Below the pieces are notes generated by a model, which did not search any database, was not told the origin of the DNA, and saw only the letters and a program-made list of their open reading frames with translations. Of a stretch of 64,000 nucleotides of DNA, positions 39,876-49,285 are shown in pieces (the stretch's first letter is position 1; every line of letters starts with the position of its first letter). This DNA comes from Carboxylicivirga fragile (GTDB lineage Bacteria > Bacteroidota > Bacteroidia > Bacteroidales > Marinilabiliaceae): the NCBI GenBank assembly GCA_025499625.1, contig JAFMVD010000018.1:1-64000 (forward strand), in the 5' to 3' direction. Both the position numbers and the translations under genes were made by a program.

Positions 39876-40487
39876 ATGAAACATGTCATTATATATGCTC
39901 ACCCTTCACCTAAGAGCTTTAGCTCAAAGTTGAAAAATGCGCTTAAACTAACGAGCGATGAACGTAATTGGGAAACAACGATTCGTGATTTGTATGAAAT
40001 GAAATTTGATCCGGTTTTATGGCCTGTTGAATTGGCCCAATTATCGAAAGGAGAGGTGAGTGATGAGATTAGAAAGGAACAAGAATTAGTTTTAGATGCA
40101 GATATTATTTCAGTGATATATCCTTTATGGTGGGCTGGGTTTCCTGCAATCTTAAAGGGGTACATCGATAAAGTATTGGCATATGGTTTTGCCTATAAAG
40201 CTGGTAGTAATGGGATAGAAGGATTGTTGAAGAACAAGAAAGTTTACCTTTTTACATCAATGGGAAATACCATTGAGCAATATGAAAGTAAGGGACTAAT
40301 CGATGCTTTTAAGAAGATACAAGGTGGCGAAATTTTCGAGTTTTGTGGAATGGATGTGCAAGCGCACCAATTTTTCCCGGAAATTCCATCCGCATCAGAT
40401 GAGGAAATAAACCATCATATTGATAAAGCCTTGTCATTATTTGAACCAAATGAGGTTATACCAATTGTATTCCAAAATGATTTATAA
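39876..40487 (+). CDS. NAD(P)H:quinone oxidoreductase-like flavoprotein
   Basis: Flavodoxin-fold protein of 203 residues related to NQO1/KefF/MdaB. The N-terminal FMN/FAD phosphate loop is VIIYAHPSPKSFSSKLK; the aromatic IYPLWWAGFPAILKGYIDKVLAYGFAY stretch (about 92-118) is the family signature of the flavin/quinone site. It probably reduces quinones or quinone-like compounds with two electrons, avoiding semiquinones. Stands alone; no potassium-efflux partner gene nearby. Substrate not known. Confidence 0.88.
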   Translation: MKHVIIYAHPSPKSFSSKLKNALKLTSDERNWETTIRDLYEMKFDPVLWPVELAQLSKGEVSDEIRKEQELVLDADIISVIYPLWWAGFPAILKGYIDKVLAYGFAYKAGSNGIEGLLKNKKVYLFTSMGNTIEQYESKGLIDAFKKIQGGEIFEFCGMDVQAHQFFPEIPSASDEEINHHIDKALSLFEPNEVIPIVFQNDL

Positions 40488-40739
40488 ATCATTTTGCTAA
40501 TTACAATGGTTAATGCCGATACAAAAGCACAGATTGATTTTTTTATCAATCGTTTTGGTTTGTAAACGGTATTATTAGTGAGCAGTAATCATTCATTAAT
40601 ATTTATTTTAAGTTGATTGCAATATAATTTTATCGCTTACTTCTCTGCTAATCTATTAGTTAGTGAGTGGTGCATTGGCTTTACCTAAAAAATGCCTCTA
40701 ACACTTCAATATAAAGTTTTAAAGGCAAGTAAATATTTT

Positions 40740-40747
40740 TAATTTTG
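40740..40747 (+). promoter_or_regulatory. -7 promoter element of ffh
   Basis: TAATTTTG, an exact TAnnTTTG match, 24 bases before the ffh start. No clear -33 TTG. Confidence 0.4.
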
Positions 40748-40770
40748 CACAAAATTAAAAAGTAACAAGA

Positions 40771-42108
40771 ATGTTTGAGAATCTGAGTGAAAGGCTCGAG
40801 CGGTCGTTTAAACTACTAAAAGGAGAGAGTAAAATCTCCGAACTAAATATTGCAGAAACTTTAAAGGATATTCGTCGTGCATTGTTAGATGCCGATGTTA
40901 ACTATAAAACTGCAAAAGATTTTACGGAAACCGTTAAGGAAAAGGCAATGGGACAAAATGTCCTTACTGCTGTTAAGCCTGGCGAAATGATGACAAAGCT
41001 AGTTCATGATGAATTAGCTTTGTTAATGGGAGGTGAGTCGGTTGATATCGATTTAAAGAACAATCCAACCATCATATTAATTGCAGGTTTACAAGGTTCG
41101 GGTAAAACCACTTTCACTGGAAAACTAGCCAATTTACTTAAAACCAAACGTTCTAAGAATCCTTTGCTTATTGCGGGTGATGTTTACCGTCCGGCGGCGA
41201 TCAATCAGCTGCAGGTATTGGGTGAACAGATTGGTGTTCAGGTTTATACCGAAGAAGGAAGTAAAGATCCTGTTAAGATTGCCAAGGATGGTATTAAAAT
41301 GGCCAAAAAAGGTGCGCATGATGTTGTTATCATCGATACCGCTGGTCGTTTAGCCATTGATGAGCAGATGATGGATGAGATTTCGGCTGTTAAAAAGGCA
41401 ACCAGTCCCGATGAGATTCTTTTCGTAGTGGATTCTATGACAGGTCAGGATGCTGTAAATACTGCCAAGGAATTTAACGACCGTCTTGATTTTAATGGTG
41501 TTGTACTAACCAAGCTTGATGGTGATACACGTGGTGGAGCAGCTTTATCCATCCGTAGCGTTGTTAATAAACCAATTAAATATGTAGGTACGGGCGAGAA
41601 GATGGAAGCGCTTGATGTTTTCCACCCGAATCGTATGGCCGACCGTATCTTGGGTATGGGTGATATCGTATCACTTGTAGAACGTGCTCAAGAGCAATTT
41701 GACGAAGAAGAGGCTCGTAAGCTTCAGAAGAAGATAGCCAAAAACCAGTTTAACTTCGATGATTTCTTGAAGCAGATTCAGCAAATCAAGAAGATGGGTA
41801 ACCTTAAGGATTTGGCAGGCATGATACCAGGTATGGGTAAAATGCTTAAGAACATGGATTTTGACGACGATGCTTTTAAAGGTATCGAAGCTATTATTCG
41901 TTCGATGACACCTGTTGAGCGTGATCAGCCTAGTGTGATTAACGGTAGCAGAAAAAAACGTATTGCAGCAGGTAGTGGAACATCCATTCAAGAAGTTAAT
42001 CGCTTGATAAAACAATTCGACGATACGCGCAAAGTCATGAAGATGATGACTTCAGGAAACAAAATGGGCAAGATGATGGGTAAGATGCCCATGGGAAAAC
42101 GCCGATAA
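40771..42108 (+). CDS. ffh: Signal recognition particle protein Ffh (SRP54)
   Basis: GTPase of the signal recognition particle, 445 residues. N domain at about 1-85, G domain with G1 [28 protein letters not shown] and [14 protein letters not shown] (about 100-295), and a Met-rich M domain (about 325-445) with [14 protein letters not shown] and the tail [15 protein letters not shown] that binds SRP RNA and signal peptides. It targets nascent membrane and secreted proteins to the translocon with FtsY. A terminator follows. Confidence 0.98.
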   Translation: MFENLSERLERSFKLLKGESKISELNIAETLKDIRRALLDADVNYKTAKDFTETVKEKAMGQNVLTAVKPGEMMTKLVHDELALLMGGESVDIDLKNNPTIILIAGLQGSGKTTFTGKLANLLKTKRSKNPLLIAGDVYRPAAINQLQVLGEQIGVQVYTEEGSKDPVKIAKDGIKMAKKGAHDVVIIDTAGRLAIDEQMMDEISAVKKATSPDEILFVVDSMTGQDAVNTAKEFNDRLDFNGVVLTKLDGDTRGGAALSIRSVVNKPIKYVGTGEKMEALDVFHPNRMADRILGMGDIVSLVERAQEQFDEEEARKLQKKIAKNQFNFDDFLKQIQQIKKMGNLKDLAGMIPGMGKMLKNMDFDDDAFKGIEAIIRSMTPVERDQPSVINGSRKKRIAAGSGTSIQEVNRLIKQFDDTRKVMKMMTSGNKMGKMMGKMPMGKRR

Positions 42109-42121
42109 ATAATATAATTTT

Positions 42122-42150
42122 AAAAGAAGCGCGTTTGTGCTTCTTTTTTT
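42122..42150 (+). terminator. Terminator after ffh
   Basis: Nine-pair stem AAAAGAAGC/GCTTCTTTT with an eight-base loop and a long T run. It lies between ffh and the folD start. Confidence 0.8.
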
Positions 42151-42176
42151 ATTTAACCCAGATAAAAATCAACACC

Positions 42177-43058
42177 ATGCAGTTAATTGATGGAAAAGTA
42201 ACTTCAAAGGAAATTCGCAAAGAAATAGCTGAAGAGGTTAAACAGCTTGTTGCAACTGGCGCTAAACAGCCTCATTTGGCCGCCATATTAGTTGGACACG
42301 ATGGTGGGAGTGAATCGTATGTTTCGGGTAAGATGAAAGCATGCGAAGAAGTTGGATTTAAATCGAGTCTGATACGTTTCGAAGACGATGTAACAGAAGC
42401 TGAACTACTTGCTAAAGTAGACGAATTAAACAATGATGCCGATATTGATGGTTTTATTGTGCAGTTACCATTACCAAAACACATTTCGGAAGATAAGGTG
42501 ACTGACACCATTGACCCTCGTAAAGATGTGGATGGTTTCCACCCAATCAATGTTGGTCGCATGACCATTGGTATGCCAGCATATATTTCGGCAACACCAC
42601 AGGGTATTATGGAGTTACTGAAACGCTACGAAATTAATACATCGGGTAAGCATGTGGTAGTTATTGGTCGTAGTAATATTGTTGGCCGTCCAATGAGTAT
42701 TCTGTTGTCTCAAAAAGGAAATCCTGGTGATTCAACTGTAACGGTTTGTCACAGTCGTACAGCTAAGCTTAAAGAGATTTGTTTAGATGCAGATATTATT
42801 ATTGCAGCCATTGGTGCTCCTGGTTTTGTTAAGGGCGATATGGTTAAAGAAGGCGCGGTTGTAATTGATGTTGGTACTACACGTGTAAAAGCTGATGATA
42901 CCAAATCAGGATGGCGCTTGAAGGGTGATGTTTTATTTGATGAAGTAGCTCCTAAGTGTTCGTTCATTACACCAGTTCCTGGAGGAGTAGGGCCAATGAC
43001 CATTACTTCATTGATCATCAATACGCTTAAGTCGGCAAAGAAAGAGATATATAAATAA
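42177..43058 (+). CDS. folD: Methylenetetrahydrofolate dehydrogenase/cyclohydrolase FolD
   Basis: Bifunctional folate enzyme, 293 residues from the ATG at 42177; the frame is open 14 codons further up, across the ffh terminator, so that start is rejected. Motifs: [14 protein letters not shown] with the catalytic Lys, [13 protein letters not shown] and the Rossmann signature [17 protein letters not shown], ending with [15 protein letters not shown]. It interconverts methylene-, methenyl- and formyl-THF, linked to the formate-THF ligase upstream. A large bidirectional terminator follows. Confidence 0.97.
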   Translation: MQLIDGKVTSKEIRKEIAEEVKQLVATGAKQPHLAAILVGHDGGSESYVSGKMKACEEVGFKSSLIRFEDDVTEAELLAKVDELNNDADIDGFIVQLPLPKHISEDKVTDTIDPRKDVDGFHPINVGRMTIGMPAYISATPQGIMELLKRYEINTSGKHVVVIGRSNIVGRPMSILLSQKGNPGDSTVTVCHSRTAKLKEICLDADIIIAAIGAPGFVKGDMVKEGAVVIDVGTTRVKADDTKSGWRLKGDVLFDEVAPKCSFITPVPGGVGPMTITSLIINTLKSAKKEIYK

Positions 43059-43063
43059 AAAAT

Positions 43064-43200
43064 AAGCTGATGGCTATCGGCTTATAGCTACTAGCTTTCC
43101 GAAAACACAAAAAGGAGCGGCTCTTTATTTACATTTTGTAATTAAAGAACCGCTCCTTTTCTTTTAATGCTATCGGCTAGAAGCCAGCAGCTATCAGCTT
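43064..43200. repeat. AGCT-rich imperfect inverted repeat around a bidirectional terminator
   Basis: Two AGCT-rich arms, about 43064-43097 and 43169-43200, are partly reverse complements of each other (about two thirds of positions). Between them lies a near-perfect terminator stem (43110-43130 with 43140-43160, AAAAGGAGCGG/CCGCTCCTTTT at its base, nine-base loop) with T runs in both directions. It separates folD from the convergent DUF4301 gene. The arms resemble the element at 9828-9863. Confidence 0.7.
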
Positions 43201-44726
43201 TATTGTGGTTGATGCTGCGGTCTTAGTAAATCCATCACTGTTTTCACAGGGTTGAAGGTGGTAATAGGCACTTCCACAAAGAAGGTTAGCCAGTTGGCCA
43301 TGGCACCATTCCAAAGTCCTGGTAATTCTAGTGCTTTAAGTTCCTTTCCATTTTGTGTTTTCTCCGAGATAAAACCTGTGTTATGGTCGATGTAATCCAA
43401 TAAATTAAACTTCTGACCTTTGTAATCCTTAACAAAACAGACCAAGTCAACCGGGTTAAAATGAGTACTATTATTTAAAATATCCTGCTGAGCACTATCG
43501 CTTGGATCTATCTGTGCGCCTTCAACTACTTGTAGCGTAACACTGCCATCGCTTTGCTCAACCCAGAATGGGCCACCTCCCGGTTCGCCTTCATTCTTCA
43601 CCATACCACAAACGCGTATTGGTCTATTTAAACGTTCGTGTATGAATTGCTTCGTTTTTGCAAGATCATCAACACTTAATTGAGATGTATCAATTTGTAA
43701 TTCGTCTTTTAAGAATTGGATACCTGCCTGAATACCTTCCTTTATGGTTCTCTTGTCTTCCAAGTTGTTGAGAATTCCATGTATGGTTTCCCTTTTCGAT
43801 AGGAGTAATCCAGCTAATATTTTTTTGTATTCGATGGTGTCAGCCTGCAAATGTTCGGGAACTACATTGTCGATGTTCTTAATAAAAATGATATCATCCT
43901 TAAGATCATTTAAGTTTTCGATCAAGGCACCATGTCCACCTGGGCGAAATAGTAGTTCGTCATTCTCTGTTCTAAAAGGGGTGTTATCTGGATTGGCTGC
44001 TATGGTATCGGTGGATGGTTTCTGATACGAGAAACTGACATCAAATTTTGTATTGTATTTGGATTCGTATTTTTGTTTCACATCACTCAGTAGTGCTTCA
44101 AACTTTTCGTGATGCTCTGGACTAACCGTATAATGTACTTTGCCATTCCTTTTATTGTTGAGACTATAACCTGCCGTTTCTCTCAAATGTTCTTCAAAAG
44201 GCGTCACTGCCTTTTCTCCATTCGCATGGAATTTTAATAAACCTTTAGGTAATTTACCATAATCTAAGCCATCAGCTTGCAATAACTGGCTTATAATAGA
44301 GTGAAGAGCTGTGGCATCAATATTATCCAGGTTTATATTAGAATCAAGCAATGTTTTTAAATCATTATAAAATGCAAAATCAGATAAACGATCATTAAAT
44401 GTTTTGTATGGTTCCTCATCGAATTTACTTGCCTGCAAATCCACATTTTGAATATATTCAAATAAAGATTTAAACATGCGTGTGGCCGCACCTGAGGCTG
44501 GAACAAATTTACATGGCGCTAAATCATTTTTTATTGCGTCGTTATAGATATTAACAAAGTCTGCTTTTTTATCATCATGTACAGCGATTATACCGTCACT
44601 AATCGTTGCTGCTTTTATCAATTTTGAAAAGGGAAAACCAGACTTAAATTGTTCTAGTTGTGAACTAACCTTATCAATACTAATATCTTTCTTGCTTAAT
44701 AGTTGTTTATCCTTGTCTGAAATCAT
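43200..44726 (-). CDS. DUF4301-family protein
   Basis: Cytoplasmic protein of 508 residues from the ATG at 44726; an in-frame ATG at 44780 adds 18 residues with no clear purpose. Large DUF4301 domain across almost the whole length. CKFVPASGAATRMFKSLFEYI near residue 80 resembles the glycine-rich loop of nucleotidyltransferase-fold enzymes, and LLFRPGGHGALIENLNDL and RVCGMVKNEGEPGGGPFWV are conserved-looking. The family is found in Bacteroidota; a sugar or nucleotide-transfer role is a guess. Stands alone on the minus strand. Confidence 0.8.
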   Translation of the reverse strand: MISDKDKQLLSKKDISIDKVSSQLEQFKSGFPFSKLIKAATISDGIIAVHDDKKADFVNIYNDAIKNDLAPCKFVPASGAATRMFKSLFEYIQNVDLQASKFDEEPYKTFNDRLSDFAFYNDLKTLLDSNINLDNIDATALHSIISQLLQADGLDYGKLPKGLLKFHANGEKAVTPFEEHLRETAGYSLNNKRNGKVHYTVSPEHHEKFEALLSDVKQKYESKYNTKFDVSFSYQKPSTDTIAANPDNTPFRTENDELLFRPGGHGALIENLNDLKDDIIFIKNIDNVVPEHLQADTIEYKKILAGLLLSKRETIHGILNNLEDKRTIKEGIQAGIQFLKDELQIDTSQLSVDDLAKTKQFIHERLNRPIRVCGMVKNEGEPGGGPFWVEQSDGSVTLQVVEGAQIDPSDSAQQDILNNSTHFNPVDLVCFVKDYKGQKFNLLDYIDHNTGFISEKTQNGKELKALELPGLWNGAMANWLTFFVEVPITTFNPVKTVMDLLRPQHQPQ

Positions 44727-44949
44727 AGCTGTTCTTGTATTATTAAAAGTAATATTACTGCATTCATTTAAAATATGCAAAGCCTTTACCTAACTAATTT
44801 TTGTTTCAAGGTAGCTGTCTTCTGTGTTCGACTATTTAAACAAAAAAGTCTAATCGATTAATAGTCAGGCGTTTTAGAATTCGAAGTGTTAAGAAAAATT
44901 AATATATTGCCAGCGTTTAAATAGAATAATCATTAATTATAAATTCTAT

Positions 44950-46167
44950 ATGAAGAAAATCTTCGCAATGGCCGCATTTATAGTATGCGGACTTAGCCTG
45001 AGTGCCGAAGGCTACCAGGTGAATCTACAAGGAAATCGTCAAACAGGAATGGGGCATACAGGTGCCGGCCTTTTGATGGGAGCTTCCAGCATGCATTTTA
45101 ATCCTGGAGGTTTAAGTTTTTTAGAAAAAAAGTATGAGTTTTCGCTAGGAGGAAGCGCTATTTTTGGTAAAAATACTTTTCAGAAACAATCACCCTCCAC
45201 CTACGAAGCTAGTTCGAATAACCCATTGGGAACGCCATTTTACTTTTATGGCGCCATGCAATTAAATGATAAAATGACTGTTGGATTATCTGTAACTACG
45301 CCCTTTGGTAACTCATTGGTGTGGGGCGATGATTGGGATGGACGGTTATTAATTCAAGATATTTCATTACGTGCCATATTTATTCAACCTACATTTGCTT
45401 ATAAGGTTAATGATAAGTTAGGTTTTGGTGTCGGGCTAATGGCCGTTAACGGAAATGTTAATCTAAATAAAGCTTTACCAGTGCAATCTGCTGCTGGAGA
45501 TGCGAGTGTAAATATAAAAGGTAATACCTGGGCTTTTGGTTTTAATGCTGGTGTTACTTATAAGGCATCCGAAGCTTTAACACTTGGATTGAGTTATCGT
45601 TCAGAGGTAATGGTTAAGCTAGAGGAAGGTGACGCTGATTTTTCAGTACCAGGTTCTTTAGCCGGTCTTTATCCGGATACTAAGTTTAAATCTGAACTAC
45701 CTATGCCAAGTAATATTACTTTCGGTGTTGGATACCAGGTAACGGATAAACTTCTTTTAGCTGTTGATTTGCAGCATGTAGGATGGTCAGCTTATGAGAG
45801 CTTAGATTTTGATTTTGAGGCTCCTACAGTACCAGACTCTAAGAATATAAGAAATTTCGAAAATACCATGATCTATCGTTTAGGAGCTGAGTATGCTTTG
45901 AAAGAAACAATTGATTTACGTGCAGGGGTATATTACGATACAACTCCTATTCCGGAAGATCACCTAACACCTGAAACACCAGGAACTAATAAAACAGGTT
46001 TCTCGGCTGGTATTACATGGTCGATAAATGATAAGTTAGATCTTGATGGTTCTTTCTTATACATTCATGGGCAAAAGCGTGAGGATGGCTATGCTCCATC
46101 TAACTTTTATGGAACTTATTATACCAATGCGGTTATTCCTGGTATAGGTCTTACTTATTCATTTTAA
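44950..46167 (+). CDS. FadL/OmpP1-family outer-membrane porin
   Basis: Exported barrel of 405 residues. Signal peptide to about residue 19 (SLSA), then EGYQVNLQGNRQTGMGHTGAG, the FadL start in which the N-terminal segment plugs the pore. GLSVTTPFGNSLVWGDDWDGR is a family motif, and the C terminus closes with GLTYSF. FadL proteins move hydrophobic molecules such as long-chain fatty acids across the outer membrane. The GDSL esterase gene follows after 11 bases, so hydrolysis of an ester and uptake of the product are probably coupled. Confidence 0.9.
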   Translation: MKKIFAMAAFIVCGLSLSAEGYQVNLQGNRQTGMGHTGAGLLMGASSMHFNPGGLSFLEKKYEFSLGGSAIFGKNTFQKQSPSTYEASSNNPLGTPFYFYGAMQLNDKMTVGLSVTTPFGNSLVWGDDWDGRLLIQDISLRAIFIQPTFAYKVNDKLGFGVGLMAVNGNVNLNKALPVQSAAGDASVNIKGNTWAFGFNAGVTYKASEALTLGLSYRSEVMVKLEEGDADFSVPGSLAGLYPDTKFKSELPMPSNITFGVGYQVTDKLLLAVDLQHVGWSAYESLDFDFEAPTVPDSKNIRNFENTMIYRLGAEYALKETIDLRAGVYYDTTPIPEDHLTPETPGTNKTGFSAGITWSINDKLDLDGSFLYIHGQKREDGYAPSNFYGTYYTNAVIPGIGLTYSF

Positions 46168-46178
46168 ATTAGAATACA

Positions 46179-47534
46179 ATGATTAATAAATATATTTCAA
46201 AAGTTGCCATTGTGCTTATTGCACTTGTAATGTGGCAATGTGAGCCTAAGGTTGACTCGTTTACCCCTTCCAGTGGCTCGGCAGATTTCTCAAGTTTTGT
46301 GGCTATTGGTGATTCGTATACGGCTGGATATACCGATGGAGCTTTAGGGCAAAGAGGTCAAATGGAAAGTTTTGCTTACATTTTGGCGAAGCAATTAGAA
46401 TCAGTAGGAAGCAAAGGTTTTAATCAACCAATGGTAAAATCAAGAGGTAGTGTTGGTAGCACTGTAATTGATGAATCAGGAAGCTTAAATGGATACTATG
46501 AATTAAGTACTGCATCTGGTTCCTTAGCGCCTGTGCCAACAATGGGCGATATGGCCATTCTAGCAGAACGTGTGTATGATGCCAGTAATCCATTTCATAA
46601 TGTTGGTATTCCAGGAGCAAAGGTTATTCATATGAGATATCCAGGTTACGGTATGGCAAATCCATTTTTCACAAGATTTGCAAGTAATCCGGTATCAACA
46701 ACTGTTATTGATGATGCAATGTTAGCGAAACCTACTTTTGCTTGTTTATGGATTGGAAATAATGATGTACTTGGATATGCTTTAGCGGGTGGTGAAAGTG
46801 ATGCTATAACCCCGCATACTTTGTTTCAATCAGAAATGGAGGAAGTAGTTGATAAGATCTTTGCTGAAGCGAATGGTGTAATTGGGAATATTCCAGCTAT
46901 TGATGCTATTCCATTTTTTAATACTGTTACTTATGATGCTTTAGTACTAGATCAAGCTACAGCAGATATGTTAAATGCTCATCCTAATTATATTGCTTAT
47001 AATCAAGGATCCGAAGCGTTGGGTTTAGATAAAATTATTTTTCAAGCAGGTTCAAATGCTTTAGTTATTGCGGATGAGGATTATGCTCACCCTGGAAAAA
47101 TTCGACAAATCAAAAAGGGTGAAAAAGTTTTATTAAGTGCTTCTGGTAAAATATCTGATAAAGAAATTGGGTGGGGTTACATGCAACCAATTCCTGCTAC
47201 TCATGTGCTTGATGAATTTGAGTTAGAAGATATTCGTGATGAGACTATGGAGTATAATAGTGCTATTGCAACTATTTGTGATAATGAAGATATAGCCTTA
47301 GTTGATCTAAGTGCCATTATGGATGAATTAAGCACTACAGGTTTAATAATAGACGGAAATAAGTACACAGATACTTTTGTAACTGGTGGAGTGTTTTCAT
47401 TGGATGGCATTCATGCAACAGGTAGAGGTTCTGCGATAATAGCAAATGCTTTTATTGAAGCAATTAATAAACAATATGGCGCTATGGTACCGTTGGCTAA
47501 TATAAATGATTATGCCGGAGTTAAGTTTCCTTAG
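46179..47534 (+). CDS. SGNH/GDSL-family lipoprotein esterase
   Basis: Lipid-anchored hydrolase of 451 residues with lipobox VMWQC (C21). Catalytic block I is AIGDSYTAGYTDG with S46; the oxyanion-hole Asn lies in LWIGNNDVLGYAL; the Asp/His dyad is in SLDGIHATGRGSAI near the C terminus. It would act in the periplasm or at the surface on lipid or acyl esters. Overlapping function with the FadL porin just upstream suggests hydrolysis then import of fatty products. Long insertions in the middle make it larger than a simple GDSL enzyme. Confidence 0.9.
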   Translation: MINKYISKVAIVLIALVMWQCEPKVDSFTPSSGSADFSSFVAIGDSYTAGYTDGALGQRGQMESFAYILAKQLESVGSKGFNQPMVKSRGSVGSTVIDESGSLNGYYELSTASGSLAPVPTMGDMAILAERVYDASNPFHNVGIPGAKVIHMRYPGYGMANPFFTRFASNPVSTTVIDDAMLAKPTFACLWIGNNDVLGYALAGGESDAITPHTLFQSEMEEVVDKIFAEANGVIGNIPAIDAIPFFNTVTYDALVLDQATADMLNAHPNYIAYNQGSEALGLDKIIFQAGSNALVIADEDYAHPGKIRQIKKGEKVLLSASGKISDKEIGWGYMQPIPATHVLDEFELEDIRDETMEYNSAIATICDNEDIALVDLSAIMDELSTTGLIIDGNKYTDTFVTGGVFSLDGIHATGRGSAIIANAFIEAINKQYGAMVPLANINDYAGVKFP

Positions 47535-47557
47535 ATAATTATACGAATGAAAATATA

Positions 47558-47590
47558 ACGGCGCTAAAACCATTGTGGTTTAGCGCCGTT
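47558..47590 (+). terminator. Terminator-like repeat, copy 1
   Basis: Stem ACGGCGCTAAA...CC / GGTTTAGCGCCGT with a five-base loop (one bulged A), then TTTGTGTTTT. It closes the esterase gene. A near-identical element occurs on the other side of the toxin-antitoxin pair. Confidence 0.7.
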
Positions 47591-47661
47591 TGTGTTTTGT
47601 AATTATACTATTTGCACAGCTAAGCGAAAATATTGTAACTTAGAACAAAGTTTTTTGTGTT

Positions 47662-47895
47662 ATGACTAAGATTGAGGTTATAAAAAATAGGTTGATTGAT
47701 AGGGTTTTGGCAACCAATAATGAGAGTCTGTTAAAAGCTATCGATAGTATATTTGAGTCAACAAGTGAGGAAGAAAAGGTCTTATTATCATCTGAGCAAA
47801 TTGAAATGTTGCAAATGAGTGAGAATGATATAAAGAACGGAGATATTGTTTCTGAATCCGAAATTGAAAAATTGGATGAAGAATGGTTAAGCTAA
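47662..47895 (+). CDS. Antitoxin of a type II toxin-antitoxin module
   Basis: Acidic protein of 77 residues with a helical N terminus (MTKIEVIKNRLIDRVLATNNESLLKAI divided at about 14) and a flexible acidic tail ending ESEIEKLDEEWLS. This layout is common for the short antitoxins that precede RelE/ParE toxins in Bacteroidota. The toxin gene starts 13 bases before its stop, so translation is coupled. The antitoxin would bind and neutralise the toxin and repress the operon. Confidence 0.82.
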   Translation: MTKIEVIKNRLIDRVLATNNESLLKAIDSIFESTSEEEKVLLSSEQIEMLQMSENDIKNGDIVSESEIEKLDEEWLS

Positions 47896-48194
47896 AAGTT
47901 TACTGGACTCAGACGGCCATAAAACAAAGAAATCATGCATTTGACTATTGGAATAAGAGAAATAGAAGTAAATCTTTTTCAAGAAAATTAAATATTGCAA
48001 TAAAAGAACGAACAAATCTTCTCAAAAAACACCCAGATTTAGGGAAGGCAACCAATTATGAACAAATAAAGGCTGTTTCTTTAGGGCATTATAGTATTTT
48101 ATATCTAAAACAAGGTTCGAAGATTATTATTTCAGGTTTCTGGGATAATAGGCAAGACCCTTGTAAATTATTGAAACATATTGAAGGCAAATAG
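47883..48194 (+). CDS. RelE/ParE-family toxin
   Basis: Basic protein of 103 residues in the RelE/ParE toxin superfamily: a strand-helix-helix start (KVYWTQTAIKQRNHAFDYWNKRN) and a C-terminal sheet (YSILYLKQGSKIIISGFWDNRQDP). The NRQDP end is typical of Bacteroidota ParE/RelE toxins. It may cleave ribosome-bound mRNA or poison gyrase; sequence does not decide. Overlaps the antitoxin gene and is followed by a terminator-like repeat also present upstream of the module. Confidence 0.85.
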   Translation: MVKLKVYWTQTAIKQRNHAFDYWNKRNRSKSFSRKLNIAIKERTNLLKKHPDLGKATNYEQIKAVSLGHYSILYLKQGSKIIISGFWDNRQDPCKLLKHIEGK

Positions 48195-48245
48195 AACATG
48201 CCACTAGCTATTAGAATTTTTCAGTCCATTTGAAAAATATAAAAA

Positions 48246-48277
48246 TGGCGCTAAATCCACTGTGGTTTAGCGCCGTT
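48246..48277 (+). terminator. Terminator-like repeat, copy 2
   Basis: GGCGCTAAATCC with GGTTTAGCGCC around a five-base loop. The repeat unit, including the preceding GAAAAATATAA, is almost the same as at 47549-47590, in the same orientation, and bounds the toxin-antitoxin module on the other side. Confidence 0.65.
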
Positions 48278-48334
48278 TCTATATTGTCTAAAGTTGATCT
48301 AAAGTCTATTTATCTATTATCTAATAATCTATTT

Positions 48335-49156
48335 TTAAAACTGTACAATTGTTTTTCTAATTTCAACCAAACGAGTCATTAAACCTTCCAGTAAATCAAG
48401 GTGTAACATGTTAGCACCATCTGACTTGGCATTGGCGGGATCAAAATGGGTTTCGATAAATAATCCATCGGCTCCAACAGCAATACCGGCTCTGGCCACC
48501 GTTTCGATTAATTCGGGCTTGCCTCCTGTAACACCACTGGTTTGATTTGGCTGCTGTAACGAGTGGGTTATATCTAATACAACCGGCACATCAAATTTCT
48601 GCATGGCAGGGATGCCTCGGTAATCAACAATCATATCCTGGTAGCCAAACATTGTACCACGGTCGGTTAATACCACTTGATCGTTACCCATGTCGCGTAC
48701 TTTGTTAACTGCAAATGTCATTGATTCTGGACTCAAGAATTGACCTTTCTTGATGTTAACCACTTTACCTGTTTTAGCGGCAGCTACCAATAAATCAGTT
48801 TGTCGACACAGAAAGGCTGGAATCTGCAATACATCAACATATTCGGCAGCCATGGCAGCTTCATCAGCAGCATGAATATCTGTTACAGTTGGTACATCAA
48901 ATGTTTCGCTAACCTTACGTAGAATCTTTAATGCCTTTTCATCGCCAATACCACTGAATGAATCAATTCGTGAGCGGTTAGCCTTACGATACGAGCCTTT
49001 AAAAATATAAGGTATCTCAAGTTTGTTAGTAATTTCAACAGCACGTTCGGCAATTCTAAGCGCCATATCTTCGCCTTCAATGGCACAAGGGCCTGCCAAT
49101 AGGAAGAAATTATTACTGTTGGTATGTTTAATTCTGGGTATCTTATTTAAATCCAT
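48335..49156 (-). CDS. kdsA: 3-deoxy-8-phosphooctulonate (KDO-8-P) synthase
   Basis: Condenses PEP and arabinose-5-phosphate to KDO-8-P, the first step of KDO synthesis for lipopolysaccharide. The product has 273 residues, normal size. Family motifs: NFFLLAGPCAIEGEDMAL at the start, FKGSYRKANRSRIDSFSG, PTVTDIHAADEAAMAAEYVDVLQIPAFLCRQTDLL divided over about 90-125, and VTGGKPELIETVARAG. A -7 element precedes it at a distance of about 87 bases, so the 5' leader is fairly long and holds short repeats. Confidence 0.97.
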   Translation of the reverse strand: MDLNKIPRIKHTNSNNFFLLAGPCAIEGEDMALRIAERAVEITNKLEIPYIFKGSYRKANRSRIDSFSGIGDEKALKILRKVSETFDVPTVTDIHAADEAAMAAEYVDVLQIPAFLCRQTDLLVAAAKTGKVVNIKKGQFLSPESMTFAVNKVRDMGNDQVVLTDRGTMFGYQDMIVDYRGIPAMQKFDVPVVLDITHSLQQPNQTSGVTGGKPELIETVARAGIAVGADGLFIETHFDPANAKSDGANMLHLDLLEGLMTRLVEIRKTIVQF

Positions 49157-49242
49157 AATTTTTAAATAGTCCGAAGTTCCGATAGCATTCGGAAGAAATC
49201 CGTAGTCCGAATTTCTTTGTTCGGGGTTAATTATTTATAATG
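49157..49242 (-). other. TCCGAA-rich 5' leader of kdsA
   Basis: Stretch with several TCCGAA/TTCGGA units, some as inverted pairs such as TTCCG...CGGAA, within the likely 5' untranslated region of kdsA. May form hairpins; could also be a small dispersed repeat. Confidence 0.35.
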
Positions 49243-49250
49243 CAAAAGTA
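49243..49250 (-). promoter_or_regulatory. -7 promoter element for kdsA
   Basis: Read on the minus strand this is TACTTTTG, an exact TAnnTTTG match. A TTG lies about 23 bases further upstream, slightly wider than usual. Confidence 0.45.
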
Positions 49251-49285
49251 CAATACATCGATCTATATTAATACAAAACCTTAGC

